Assembly (NCBI GenBank): GCA_023435985.1
Contig: JAEZKY010000146.1
Span: 1-35,479 of the forward strand
DNA: 35,479 nt
From: Bacillota bacterium
GTDB taxonomy: Bacteria; Bacillota; Clostridia; Clostridiales; Clostridiaceae
Direction of reading: 5' to 3'
The notes under the pieces were generated by a model. It saw nothing but the letters and a program-made list of their open reading frames with translations. It had not been told where the DNA came from and did no database searches. Of this stretch, positions 1-7,307 are shown in pieces; within the stretch, counting starts at the first letter, position 1, and each line of letters opens with the position of its first letter. The position numbers and the translations under genes were made by a program.

Positions 1-761
1 TTATATTAATATTCTGTTTCTTAAATACAAAAGAGCGTGTTCAAATTAATCATTCCAAAGAAGCAAAAATTAATTTTAAAGATATTTTTCTTCAATTAAG
101 AATAAATCGTCCACTAGTTATTATATGTCTTTTCTTTATTCTTAATTTTGGTGTTAACTCAATCGTTAATTCTGTTGGAATTTATTATATCACTTATAAT
201 GTTGCAAGACCAGACTTGGTAAAGTGGTATGGTTTAATGGGAACTCTGCCTGCACTAGTACTTATGCCTTTAATGCCACTCATGAATAAACTGATGGGCA
301 AGAAAAAATTACTATTTACTGCCTTATCTATGAAGGCAATTGGATTAATAGCTTTATTTTTAATTCCTTCATCAATGGTTCCCCTTATATTTACAGCACG
401 ATTAATTGCGGCACTAGGTACCATCACTGCAGGCGGTTTCGTATGGGCACTAATCCCTGAAACCATCGATTATGGTGAATATAAAACAGGTAAACGTACA
501 AGTGGTATCATCTATGCATTAGTTGGATTCTTCTTCAAGTTTGGTATGGCAATCGGAGGAATTGTCCCAGGTTTAATTTTATCTAAATATGGTTATGTTG
601 CTAATCAGGTTCAAACTGCAACAGCATTACATGGTATTTTGATGACATTGACCTTAATCCCGGCAATATTTGTAATCATTGAGCTTGGTGCAATATTCTT
701 CTACAACTTAGATGAAAAAGAACATAAGAGAGTACTTAATGAATTAAATGCAAGAATGTAA
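1..761 (+). CDS. GPH-family sugar:cation symporter, C-terminal part (5' end outside window)
   Basis: The reading frame is open from base 3 to the TAA at 759-761, giving 252 residues with no start codon in the window, so this is the C-terminal half of a protein that normally has about 450-470 residues. It shows several hydrophobic segments. It also has the cytoplasmic stretch PETIDYGEYKTGKRTSGIIY, which is characteristic of the glycoside-pentoside-hexuronide:cation symporters (MelB/YicJ type) within the major facilitator superfamily. Members bring sugars or glycosides into the cell with Na+ or H+. The substrate cannot be told from this part. A downstream in-frame TTG at 216 is only an internal codon: the upstream translation continues the same family pattern. 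A terminator hairpin follows. Confidence 0.88.
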   Translation, partial: ILIFCFLNTKERVQINHSKEAKINFKDIFLQLRINRPLVIICLFFILNFGVNSIVNSVGIYYITYNVARPDLVKWYGLMGTLPALVLMPLMPLMNKLMGKKKLLFTALSMKAIGLIALFLIPSSMVPLIFTARLIAALGTITAGGFVWALIPETIDYGEYKTGKRTSGIIYALVGFFFKFGMAIGGIVPGLILSKYGYVANQVQTATALHGILMTLTLIPAIFVIIELGAIFFYNLDEKEHKRVLNELNARM

Positions 762-804
762 TTTTATTTAATCAATAAGACTATATTGCTTGATAAGCAA
801 TACA

Positions 805-847
805 AAAGGCTAAGCATTTTAAGAGTAAATCTTAATGTTTAGCCTTT
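805..847. terminator. Terminator between the sugar symporter and merR
   Basis: Arms AAAGGCTAAGCATT and AATGTTTAGCCTTT pair over 14 positions with one G-U, and the inner AAGA/TCTT extends the stem. The hairpin is followed by a T-rich run (TTTCTCTTATAT). It lies between convergent genes, so it probably ends both. Confidence 0.75.
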
Positions 848-962
848 CTCTTATATGTAAACATAGTCATTGATTATATTTGAACTAGATTATTTTATAA
901 ATAAGTAGAAATACTTCAAGGTTCATTAAATTAATTTGCTGTTTTATATAAAATCATATGGT

Positions 963-1385
963 TTATAGCAGGTTGTTTTCACGTTTTTCCTCATAAGCCT
1001 TTTTTCTTTCTTCATTAATAAGTTCTACAGCATTAGGAGCTTCATACCTTTTAATTTTAAAATCAACTAATTCTAGCTTTTCTTTTAGATTATCTATTTG
1101 TTTAACAATTTCTTTTCTATGCTCAACAAGCAAGTCTCTTCGAGAATCTATAGTTTCAGCACCTTCCATACATAAATCAATATATTCTTTAATATCTTTA
1201 ATCTGCATTCCTGAGTTTTTCAGACAACAAATTACCATGAATAGGCCTAAGTCTGATTCAGTAAATTCTCTATTCCCTAATTTATTTCTTGCTACAAATG
1301 GTAAAAGCCCTTGCTTATCATAAAAACGAATTGTATATATGGAAAGTCCTAATATTTCTGATACATCTTTTATAGTGTAAGTCAT
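963..1385 (-). CDS. MerR-family transcriptional regulator
   Basis: 140 residues, the usual length for the family. The N-terminal winged helix-turn-helix (about residues 2-70) has the MerR pattern TIKDVSEILGLSIYTIRFYD followed by the wing KLGNREF. A dimerising coiled coil (about 80-120) and a short charged tail follow. There are no paired cysteines of the metal-sensing type, so an organic or stress signal is more likely than a metal. The ATG has AAAGGGGA upstream. The gene diverges from a short-chain dehydrogenase, and the shared intergenic region holds a perfect dyad inside a 19-base promoter spacer, the classic MerR target. It probably activates the dehydrogenase and controls its own promoter. 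Related clostridial and lactobacillary regulators sit beside reductases in the same way. Confidence 0.9.
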   Translation of the reverse strand: MTYTIKDVSEILGLSIYTIRFYDKQGLLPFVARNKLGNREFTESDLGLFMVICCLKNSGMQIKDIKEYIDLCMEGAETIDSRRDLLVEHRKEIVKQIDNLKEKLELVDFKIKRYEAPNAVELINEERKKAYEEKRENNLL

Positions 1386-1419
1386 TTTAAAATCCCCTTT
1401 AAAATTTATTAAAAAAAGC

Positions 1420-1450
1420 TTGCCCTAGACATAACTCTAGGGATTAACAT
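1420..1450 (+). promoter_or_regulatory. MerR-type promoter with 19-base spacer and operator dyad
   Basis: TTGCCC (1420-1425) and TAACAT (1445-1450) are separated by 19 bases. The perfect dyad CCCTAGA-cataac-TCTAGGG (1423-1442) lies mostly within that spacer. Over-long spacers carrying a dyad are the known signature of promoters activated by MerR-family twisting of DNA. The promoter points towards the dehydrogenase and implies a leader of about 150 bases. Confidence 0.72.
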
Positions 1451-1451
1451 G

Positions 1452-1480
1452 AGTATAAATCATAAGAAATTAATTTTCAA
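1452..1480 (-). promoter_or_regulatory. Promoter of the merR gene at 963-1385
   Basis: On the minus strand TTGAAA (1475-1480) and TATACT (1452-1457) are separated by exactly 17 bases. The operator dyad at 1423-1442 lies just downstream, about where transcription would start. This arrangement fits autorepression. Confidence 0.65.
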
Positions 1481-1604
1481 GAATTATAAATACTTAGCAA
1501 AATTAAAATTCACGAATAAAATAATCATTTGTGTTTTAAAGTATACCTAAAGATATATGAACATAATTTCTAAATGATTAATAATATTTAAAGGAGAGTT
1601 TTTT

Positions 1605-2366
1605 ATGAGTAAAAACAGTAAAGTTGCGTTAGTTACAGGTGGAAGTCGTGGAATTGGCAGAAATTCTGCAATATCATTATCTAAAAAGGGAATAGATGTG
1701 ATTATAACTTACAATAATCAAAAGGAAAAAGCAGATGAAGTTGTAAAAGAAATTGAAGCAAATGGTGGTAAAGCTGCTGCTATTCAGCTTAATGTAGGTG
1801 ATGTATCTTCCTTTGATTCCTTTGTATCTAAATTGTCACATGTTTTAAAAGATAAATGGAATCAAGAGTATTTTAATTTTTTAATTAATAATGCTGGAAT
1901 CTCAAATCATACGCCTATTTCAAATGTTACAGAGGAAGAATTTGATAAAATATTTAATGTACACTTTAAAGGAGTTTTCTTTTTGACACAAAAGCTAATT
2001 CCCCTTATTGCTGATGAAGGTAGAATTATAAATACCTCCACAATGTTAACTCGCTCTACATCTCCAGGTTCTGGACTTTATGCTTCTGCGAAAGGTGCCG
2101 TAGAAGTTTTTACTAGATATCTAGCTAAGGAATTAGGACCAAGAAAAATAAGAGCAAACACTATAGCTCCAGGAGCTGTTGATACTGAATTTAGTAAAGA
2201 TACTTATATCAAAAATCCAGGTCTTAAAGATATGATTGCTTCTTATACTGCACTTGGAAGAATGGGTGAAGCTTCTGATATTGGACCTGTCGTTGCAAGC
2301 CTATGTACAGATGAAATGGGTTGGGTCAATGGCCAATGTATTGGAGTATTTGGATCAGTTCTATAA
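1605..2366 (+). CDS. Short-chain dehydrogenase/reductase (3-oxoacyl-ACP reductase-like)
   Basis: 253 residues, a classical SDR. The Rossmann nucleotide-binding motif TGGSRGIG is at residues 11-18, the structural NNAG is near 92-95, a serine-containing segment IINTSTM follows, and the catalytic YASAK (YxxxK) comes after that. The C-terminal NGQCIGVFGSVL matches the usual closing strand. FabG-like members reduce keto groups with NAD(P)H. The substrate is not predictable here, and with no fatty-acid synthesis neighbours a role in fatty acid elongation is unlikely. The ATG has the ribosome site AAAGGAGAG. The gene is divergent from a MerR regulator and is driven by a MerR-type promoter, which suggests inducible reduction of a reactive carbonyl or xenobiotic. 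Confidence 0.9.
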   Translation: MSKNSKVALVTGGSRGIGRNSAISLSKKGIDVIITYNNQKEKADEVVKEIEANGGKAAAIQLNVGDVSSFDSFVSKLSHVLKDKWNQEYFNFLINNAGISNHTPISNVTEEEFDKIFNVHFKGVFFLTQKLIPLIADEGRIINTSTMLTRSTSPGSGLYASAKGAVEVFTRYLAKELGPRKIRANTIAPGAVDTEFSKDTYIKNPGLKDMIASYTALGRMGEASDIGPVVASLCTDEMGWVNGQCIGVFGSVL

Positions 2367-2472
2367 TTAAAAGCTATTATTATTTATAAAATCCTTGTAA
2401 TAAGTTAAATTTGAGTGATTTTGATCAAATTTTATTAAAAATAATAAACACAGAGCGTCTTAGCTAAAGAAT

Positions 2473-2533
2473 AAGATCTTGATTTTTTATAAATGCTTAC
2501 ATTTTATTGATGTTTATGAAAAATCAAGATCTT
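2473..2533. terminator. Long terminator hairpin between the SDR gene and the Mg2+ operon
   Basis: Perfect 15-base arms AAGATCTTGATTTTT (2473-2487) and AAAAATCAAGATCTT (2519-2533) are separated by 31 bases that partly pair (ATAAA/TTTAT). It sits between convergent genes and probably serves both directions. Confidence 0.65.
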
Positions 2534-2556
2534 CTATATTATACAATCAAGATAAA

Positions 2557-3798
2557 TTATTGAAATAGAGGTGATAGAAATAAAATTATTGATAGAGTAA
2601 TGATAAATATGACAGTAAACCAAGATATAATATTTTGAGTTTTGTTATTAACATATTTACCCATTATGCGTTTATCATTAATTAAAATTATCATAAAAGT
2701 TAATATTATTGGAGATAATATTCCAGCTATCTGCTGACTAATAAGTATAATTTGAATAAGTGATATTCCAGGAATAAGTATAAATAATGCTCCAAGAAGA
2801 ATTATACCAGTATATATTCCAAAGAAAGCAGGTGCTTCTTTATAGTGATTATCAACGCCGCTTTCCCAGCCAAAGGCTTCACATATTGCATAAGATGTAG
2901 AAAGTGGGATAACTGCTGTAGCAAGTACTGAAGCACCAAAAAGTCCGGCACCAAAAAGTATAAATGCCGCTTTACCAGCTAATGGTTGTAAGGCAATAGC
3001 TGCTTCTTCTGCACTAGTTATTGTTATACCTGCTTTATAAAGAGTTACAGCAGTGCAGATAATTATAAAAAACGCTACTGCATTCCCCCAAAATGCACCT
3101 AAATAGACATCAAGTTTTTCGTATTTATAATCAGATAAGCTTATTTTTTTATCTACTATTGATGATTGTAAATAAAACTGCATATAAGGAGTAATTGTAG
3201 TACCGATCATTCCTATAAACGTAAGAAGAAAACCTGAGTTTAATTCAAGGGTAGGAGTAGCCATTGATTTAAATACATTACCCCAATCTGGTCCAGTTAA
3301 AAATGCTGATATGATATAGGTAAAAAATACAAAAGTAAAAAGTAAAAAAATGTTCTCCACTTTCTTATAAGAGCCTTTAGTAACAAGAATCCAAATTAGT
3401 ATAGAAACTATAGGAATTGATAGATATTTACTTATGCCGAATAATTCTAAGCTTGCTGCTATTCCGGCGAAATCTCCAAATACAACTCCCATATTTGCAA
3501 TTAATAAAATAGCCATTGCAAAGAAAGTAAGTTTAACTCCAAACTTCTCTCTAATTAAATCTGATAGGCCTTTGCCAGTTACTACTGCCATTCTTGCATT
3601 CATTTCTTGAATTACTCCAAGACTAAAGGTAATTAAAAGTAATCCCCATAACATTTTATATCCATAGGATGCACCAACTGAAGCGTATGTTGTAATACCA
3701 CCAGCATCATTACCAGCATTTACAGTAATTAGTCCTGGGCCAATAATAGTCATAATAAAAAGTATTTTTTTAAATCTATTAGATAATGATTTTTTCAT
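2557..3798 (-). CDS. NRAMP-related magnesium transporter (NRMT type)
   Basis: 413 residues, about 11 membrane segments, NRAMP/SLC11 fold. The two metal-site motifs of manganese/iron NRAMPs are changed. The first-helix DPGN is DAGG (D31-G34, in NAGNDAGGITTY), and the sixth-helix MPH is TPY (T203-P204-Y205). Loss of the metal-selecting methionine is the hallmark of the NRAMP-related Mg2+ transporters described in Clostridium acetobutylicum and Eggerthella. Magnesium uptake is further supported by the M-box riboswitch at the head of the operon and the MgtE-like sensor protein just upstream. Its ATG overlaps the upstream TGA in ATGA, with AAGGAGGG seven bases before, so translation is probably coupled. 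Automatic annotation would likely call it MntH or a Mn2+/Fe2+ transporter, which I think is wrong. Confidence 0.88.
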   Translation of the reverse strand: MKKSLSNRFKKILFIMTIIGPGLITVNAGNDAGGITTYASVGASYGYKMLWGLLLITFSLGVIQEMNARMAVVTGKGLSDLIREKFGVKLTFFAMAILLIANMGVVFGDFAGIAASLELFGISKYLSIPIVSILIWILVTKGSYKKVENIFLLFTFVFFTYIISAFLTGPDWGNVFKSMATPTLELNSGFLLTFIGMIGTTITPYMQFYLQSSIVDKKISLSDYKYEKLDVYLGAFWGNAVAFFIIICTAVTLYKAGITITSAEEAAIALQPLAGKAAFILFGAGLFGASVLATAVIPLSTSYAICEAFGWESGVDNHYKEAPAFFGIYTGIILLGALFILIPGISLIQIILISQQIAGILSPIILTFMIILINDKRIMGKYVNNKTQNIISWFTVIFIITLSIILFLSPLFQ

Positions 3799-5051
3799 AG
3801 TGCAACCCTCCTTAAGTGTGAATGTTCATGGATACTATCATTTAGTGATACTATACCGACCAAATTATTATCTTCGTCGATAACAGGAATACATACAAGA
3901 TTATATTTATGCATTATGCTGATTGCATCATCTATTTCATCTGTATCTCTTAAACTTTCAGGTCTAGTAGTCATAATATTATAAAGTTTAGTATTTCTAT
4001 CTGCGGTAATAAGTGAAAATAGAGAAATAACTCCAATAAGATTATCTTTATCATTTGTAATATATATGTAATAACTTTCATCTTCGTTAGGAGAATTAAT
4101 TTGAATCCATTCAAAAACTTCATTTACAGTTATATCAGGCAAGAAAGTTAGGAAATCCTTTGACATAATACTTCCCACTGTTTCTTTTTCATATTCCATG
4201 AGCTCTCTAATTTCGTCTTGGCTTTCTTCATCCATGTTAGTTAATAGTTTTTCAACTCTATCTTCATCCATTTCTTCCAAAATATCAGCTATTTCATCCG
4301 ATGGCATACTTTCAAATATATCAGAAGCTTTTTCGTCAGACACAGATTTTAACAAATTTAATTGAACATCAGTGTCGATTTCTTCTAGAACCTCAGCAGC
4401 TTTTTGATTATTTAAACTTTGGAATAATATATCTCTACTTTTATTATCAAGATCTTCAATTATATCAGCTATATCTGCAGCGTGTAATGTCTCAATCCTA
4501 TTTGCAGGCATTTGAAGCTGTAAATTACTAACACCAGTAGATAATGTTTGAACATCATCCCAAATTATTAGCTTATTTCTTAACCTGTATTTAAAGGTTT
4601 CTGTCAATATAATGAATGGATACTCGACTCCTAGTCTTCTAAGTAACCCTCTAGTGCCTATGTCAACAGCTACAAGATTCCACTTGGAATTTATTTTTCC
4701 AAGTCTTACATCGTTAACTCTTTCTACTTTCCTTCCGTTTATATCAACTATCTGTTTGTCTAAAAAGTCTCTCACTAAAAAAATATCTTCTTCATTAGGA
4801 AACTTTGTTATAAGATTATTGCTATTAATTTTAATATAATATTTTTCTTTTTTATCTCTGTATATTTCCAATGCTTCAGCAGACAAATAAAAAGATTTTT
4901 TCCAATTTGTGATCTGTATATATAATGCAGTAGGTTTTTCGTGACTGAAATCAAAGATAAGATCATTTAATTTACCAATTATTTGTCCTGAAATATTATG
5001 AATTTCTTTATGCATAATTTTACTTAAAAATAAATTTGTTACCTTTTCCAT
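3795..5051 (-). CDS. Soluble PRC-barrel / MgtE_N / CBS-pair protein, probable Mg2+ sensor partner
   Basis: 418 residues from the ATG at 5051. A GTG at 5060 is in frame but lies inside the ribosome site AAAGGGTG. Domains in order: two PRC-barrel-like beta domains (about 6-80 and 88-165), an MgtE_N helical superhelix rich in acidic residues (about 187-290, repeats such as AADIADIIEDL and SDEIADILEEM), and a CBS pair (about 294-410). The membrane domain of a real MgtE channel is absent and no hydrophobic segment is seen. In MgtE these cytosolic domains bind Mg2+ and close the pore. Here, in an M-box operon and translationally coupled to an NRAMP-related transporter, the protein is inferred to sense Mg2+ and gate or inhibit that transporter in trans. 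It could instead act on another target. Domain calls are firm; the role is inference. Confidence 0.87.
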   Translation of the reverse strand: MEKVTNLFLSKIMHKEIHNISGQIIGKLNDLIFDFSHEKPTALYIQITNWKKSFYLSAEALEIYRDKKEKYYIKINSNNLITKFPNEEDIFLVRDFLDKQIVDINGRKVERVNDVRLGKINSKWNLVAVDIGTRGLLRRLGVEYPFIILTETFKYRLRNKLIIWDDVQTLSTGVSNLQLQMPANRIETLHAADIADIIEDLDNKSRDILFQSLNNQKAAEVLEEIDTDVQLNLLKSVSDEKASDIFESMPSDEIADILEEMDEDRVEKLLTNMDEESQDEIRELMEYEKETVGSIMSKDFLTFLPDITVNEVFEWIQINSPNEDESYYIYITNDKDNLIGVISLFSLITADRNTKLYNIMTTRPESLRDTDEIDDAISIMHKYNLVCIPVIDEDNNLVGIVSLNDSIHEHSHLRRVAL

Positions 5052-5069
5052 ATGGTTCACCCTTTCAAA

Positions 5070-5171
5070 TTAGGGCATAAAAAGTGTGTATCCAATTAAT
5101 GCCCTGAAATTAGTATTACTTGAACTTAAATAAAAATGTATAATATAATGATCCGTTTCACAGTCATCCAT
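5070..5171 (-). CDS. 33-residue small ORF between M-box terminator and the CBS gene (candidate leader or small protein)
   Basis: Reading leftwards, an exceptionally good ribosome site AAAGGAGGTG stands seven bases before ATG at 5171-5169. The frame runs 33 codons to TAA at 5072-5070 and encodes MDDCETDHYIIHFYL... ending GYTLFMP. It lies after the riboswitch terminator, so it is made only when Mg2+ is low. It stops 18 bases before the ATG of the next gene. Its last third overlaps a hairpin with arms AGGGCAT (5072-5078) and ATGCCCT (5099-5105), so ribosomes reading the small frame would melt it. It may be a small regulatory protein, a translational leader, or a chance frame. I do not recognise the peptide. 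Confidence 0.5.
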   Translation of the reverse strand: MDDCETDHYIIHFYLSSSNTNFRALIGYTLFMP

Positions 5172-5201
5172 TGGATAACACCTCCTTTAAATAATAAAAT
5201 A

Positions 5202-5228
5202 AGCCCCATCACTCAAAGTGAAGGGGCT
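5202..5228 (-). terminator. M-box expression-platform terminator
   Basis: On the minus strand AGCCCCTTCAC-TTT-GAGTGATGGGGCT forms a GC-rich hairpin followed by TATTTTATTATTT. It lies between the aptamer and the first ribosome binding site, as expected for an RNA switch that stops transcription when Mg2+ is bound. Confidence 0.85.
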
Positions 5229-5289
5229 AAAATTGCACCACGATATAAATATACAAGGCATGTAACCAAAGTATATTTGCTAATATCCA

Positions 5290-5447
5290 TCTCCACTCGT
5301 TGAGTTTTAGCACTATATAGCATAGAAAACCATATGGTTTTCGGCTACATTAAGTAGAACCTTAATCCGGTAATACCTGTTGACCCATTGGCGTCTCTCG
5401 ACGTTTCGGGGCAGCAGCGTGTATCTATATAGGAGCCTCACCTAACA
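5290..5447 (-). promoter_or_regulatory. M-box (ykoK leader) magnesium riboswitch aptamer
   Basis: On the minus strand the conserved M-box blocks appear in order: GTTAGGTGAGGCTCCTATAT, ACGCTGCTGCCC, GACGCCAATGGGTCAACAG, then after a variable stem GCTATATAGTGCTAAAACTC. These match the known mgtE leader of Bacillus closely. High Mg2+ compacts the aptamer and frees the terminator at 5202-5228, turning off the downstream operon (small ORF, PRC/MgtE_N/CBS protein, NRAMP-related transporter). The promoter lies about 20 bases upstream. Confidence 0.95.
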
Positions 5448-5467
5448 AAGTTATTATTTTCGTTTTC

Positions 5468-5496
5468 ATTTTACTACCTCGGAAATAGTACGTCAA
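5468..5496 (-). promoter_or_regulatory. Promoter of the M-box magnesium operon
   Basis: On the minus strand TTGACG (5491-5496) and TAAAAT (5468-5473) are spaced by exactly 17 bases. The M-box aptamer begins about 20 bases past the -10 element. No terminator separates it from the upstream MFS gene, so some read-through into the riboswitch is possible. Confidence 0.8.
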
Positions 5497-5523
5497 TAGC
5501 AAATATGATAAATGACAGTTAAA

Positions 5524-6717
5524 TTATTTGAGTCGTATGCTAACAATATGAATTGTAGCTGCAATTATTTGAAAAATTATTCCGATTATGCATACACCGG
5601 TCCAGCTAAACAATCCCCAGAAAAGTGTTCCAAGTAATGAACCTAATGCGCCACCACAAAAGTAGAAGGCCATGTACACAGCATTATTCCTACTACGGGC
5701 TGTGGCATCTAATGTATTAATACGAGTTTGATTTGAAATTTGCCCAGCTTGAATGCCTAAGTCTAATAATATCACGCCAATAATGAGTCCAAACATTTGA
5801 TATCCAAAAAACAAAAAAACAATATAAGATAAAGAGGAGATTATGATAGCTATAGTTAAGGTAAATTGAGGACTTTTTTTATCTGCGATTTTTCCTACGA
5901 TAGAAGCAACTAAAGCTCCTATAATACCTACCAATCCGAATAGCCCAGCAACTTGAGGCCCTAGATTGTAAAAAGGAGACTTTAGTAAAAAAGAGAGCGC
6001 AGTCCAGAAGGCACTGAAAGTAGCAAACATCATTGCACCAATTAATGAGGCCTCCTTTAAAATTAACTGATTTCTCAGTAATCCAACTAAAGATTTAAGT
6101 AGTTTTTCGTAATTCATCACAGTATCTGGAACAGATCTTGGAAGCCAAGAATTGAATATTGGGATTAATAATATCATCATTCCGGCAGCTATTCGATAAA
6201 CAGCCTGCCATCCTAAAGCTGATCCTATAATGCCGCTAAACATGCGGGATAGTAGAATACCAATTAGTAATCCGCTCATGACTTTTCCAATTACTTGGCC
6301 TCTCTCGGCTGGTTTTGTTAGATGTGCTGCTAATGTTACAATTAACATTGGGGTAATTGAAGTTAGCCCAACCAGCAAGGAGCTGATTAATAACCACCAT
6401 ATGTTTGAAGCAAATGAATGCACAAGTAGTGCTATCGCTGAACAAGATAACATCGAAATGATTAAGCTGCGGTGTTCTCTGATATCTCCTAGTGGAACTA
6501 GAAAAACTAGTCCTAGTGCATAGCCAATTTGAATCAGCATAGCAGAAGCTCCAATTAAGGTTGATGATACATTGAAAAATCTAGAAAACTCTTCTAATAA
6601 AGGTTGGGAATAATAGAGATTGGCTGCGGTAATTCCACTAGCTATTGACATTAGTATAATTAAAAAACGATTCATTTCAAAGTGTTTAGATGCAGTTATA
6701 TTTATGTGTTGATTCAT
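5524..6717 (-). CDS. MFS transporter, 12-helix exporter type
   Basis: 397 residues from the ATG at 6717. An in-frame ATG at 6738 has no ribosome site, while GGAG lies between the two and serves the second. The protein has about twelve hydrophobic helices. The N-terminal pattern ANLYYSQPLLEEFSRFF and the loop PLGDIREHR are typical of YnfM/YgaY-like major facilitators, usually annotated as drug or metabolite efflux pumps. The substrate is unknown. It lies directly downstream of a MerR regulator, from which it is separated by a weak hairpin and by a promoter with a 19-base spacer over an operator that is repeated at the regulator's own promoter. This suggests inducible efflux of a compound sensed by that MerR protein, in the manner of Bmr/BmrR. 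Confidence 0.87.
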   Translation of the reverse strand: MNQHINITASKHFEMNRFLIILMSIASGITAANLYYSQPLLEEFSRFFNVSSTLIGASAMLIQIGYALGLVFLVPLGDIREHRSLIISMLSCSAIALLVHSFASNIWWLLISSLLVGLTSITPMLIVTLAAHLTKPAERGQVIGKVMSGLLIGILLSRMFSGIIGSALGWQAVYRIAAGMMILLIPIFNSWLPRSVPDTVMNYEKLLKSLVGLLRNQLILKEASLIGAMMFATFSAFWTALSFLLKSPFYNLGPQVAGLFGLVGIIGALVASIVGKIADKKSPQFTLTIAIIISSLSYIVFLFFGYQMFGLIIGVILLDLGIQAGQISNQTRINTLDATARSRNNAVYMAFYFCGGALGSLLGTLFWGLFSWTGVCIIGIIFQIIAATIHIVSIRLK

Positions 6718-6748
6718 AAAGATCAATTCTCCAATCATATTTCGTATT

Positions 6749-6779
6749 ACTTTAACGTAAACGTTAAGTTGCGTTTGAA
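6749..6779 (-). promoter_or_regulatory. MerR-type promoter of the MFS gene with operator
   Basis: On the minus strand TTCAAA (6774-6779) and TAAAGT (6749-6754) are 19 bases apart, and the near-palindrome TTAACGTTTACGTTAA (6752-6767) occupies the spacer. The same motif occurs at the regulator's own promoter. The long spacer is the known signature of MerR activation; the assignment here is by inspection. Confidence 0.62.
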
Positions 6780-6784
6780 AAAAT

Positions 6785-6803
6785 ACCGTTTAATTTACGG
6801 TAA
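6785..6803 (-). terminator. Weak terminator or attenuator after the second merR gene
   Basis: On the minus strand TACCGT-aaattaa-ACGGTA is followed by TTTTTTC, just after the regulator's stop codon. The stem is only six pairs, so it may terminate incompletely and allow part of the regulator transcript to continue into the MFS gene. Confidence 0.5.
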
Positions 6804-6809
6804 CTTATT

Positions 6810-7199
6810 TTACTTCTTCATTTCAGTATTTTTAATAATTAATTCTAGCTTAGCGATATTTGCTTTGCTCTCTATCTTAAATGCATTTAATTCTTTTATT
6901 TTCTCTTCGGCTGTTGCGATATGATTCTTCAAAATCTCGATTACTTGACGCTTGCCTTCTAGAAGCTGTCCGTCAGTAAAATACAAATCAATTACTTGAC
7001 TGATTTCTTCTAAAGTAAGTCCTAGGTCTTTTAACATCTGGATTTTTTTTAAGCGTTCAATATCGTCATTATTAAACAATCGAAGTTGTCCAGAAGATCT
7101 GTTATCTCTAATACCTAATAACCCAAGCTCTTCATAATATCGGATTGTTCGAGTTGTTAAGTTGGTAAGTTTAGCGATTTCGCCAATTTTATAGTTCAT
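6810..7199 (-). CDS. MerR-family transcriptional regulator of the adjacent MFS gene
   Basis: 129 residues from the ATG at 7199, preceded by AGGAGTG. The frame is open further upstream to 7301, but that would run through the promoter and operator, so the shorter start is chosen. The N-terminal DNA-binding domain begins MNYKIGEIAKLTNLTTRTIR, followed by the wing SSGQLRLF (residues about 1-70), and a coiled coil with a helical tail runs from about 85 to 125. No cysteine-based metal site is visible, so the effector is probably a small organic compound. The gene lies just upstream of the MFS exporter, and the two share an AACGTTAACGTT-like operator, so it most likely represses itself and activates the exporter. 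Confidence 0.9.
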   Translation of the reverse strand: MNYKIGEIAKLTNLTTRTIRYYEELGLLGIRDNRSSGQLRLFNNDDIERLKKIQMLKDLGLTLEEISQVIDLYFTDGQLLEGKRQVIEILKNHIATAEEKIKELNAFKIESKANIAKLELIIKNTEMKK

Positions 7200-7216
7200 A
7201 TGATTCACTCCTACAT

Positions 7217-7265
7217 TTAACGTTAACGTTAAGTGAATATTAGCATTTAATTTTTTTCTTGTCAA
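7217..7265 (-). promoter_or_regulatory. Promoter and palindromic operator of the second merR gene
   Basis: On the minus strand a near-perfect housekeeping promoter, TTGACA (7260-7265), 17 bases, TAATAT (7237-7242), is followed immediately by the palindrome TTAACGTTAACGTTAA (7217-7232) over the likely start site. Unlike the MFS promoter, the spacer is normal and the operator lies downstream, which fits repression. Confidence 0.8.
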
Positions 7266-7307
7266 ATATTTAAATATAAATGAATTAAAAGACTGGAGCA
7301 CTGATAG

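Noticed and set aside
5202..5447. T-box reading of the leader at 5202-5447
   Set aside because: No GGNACC T-box before the terminator; the conserved blocks match the M-box.
7200..7301. N-terminal extension of the second MerR regulator
   Set aside because: It would place the promoter and operator inside the coding region; the ATG at 7199 has AGGAGTG.
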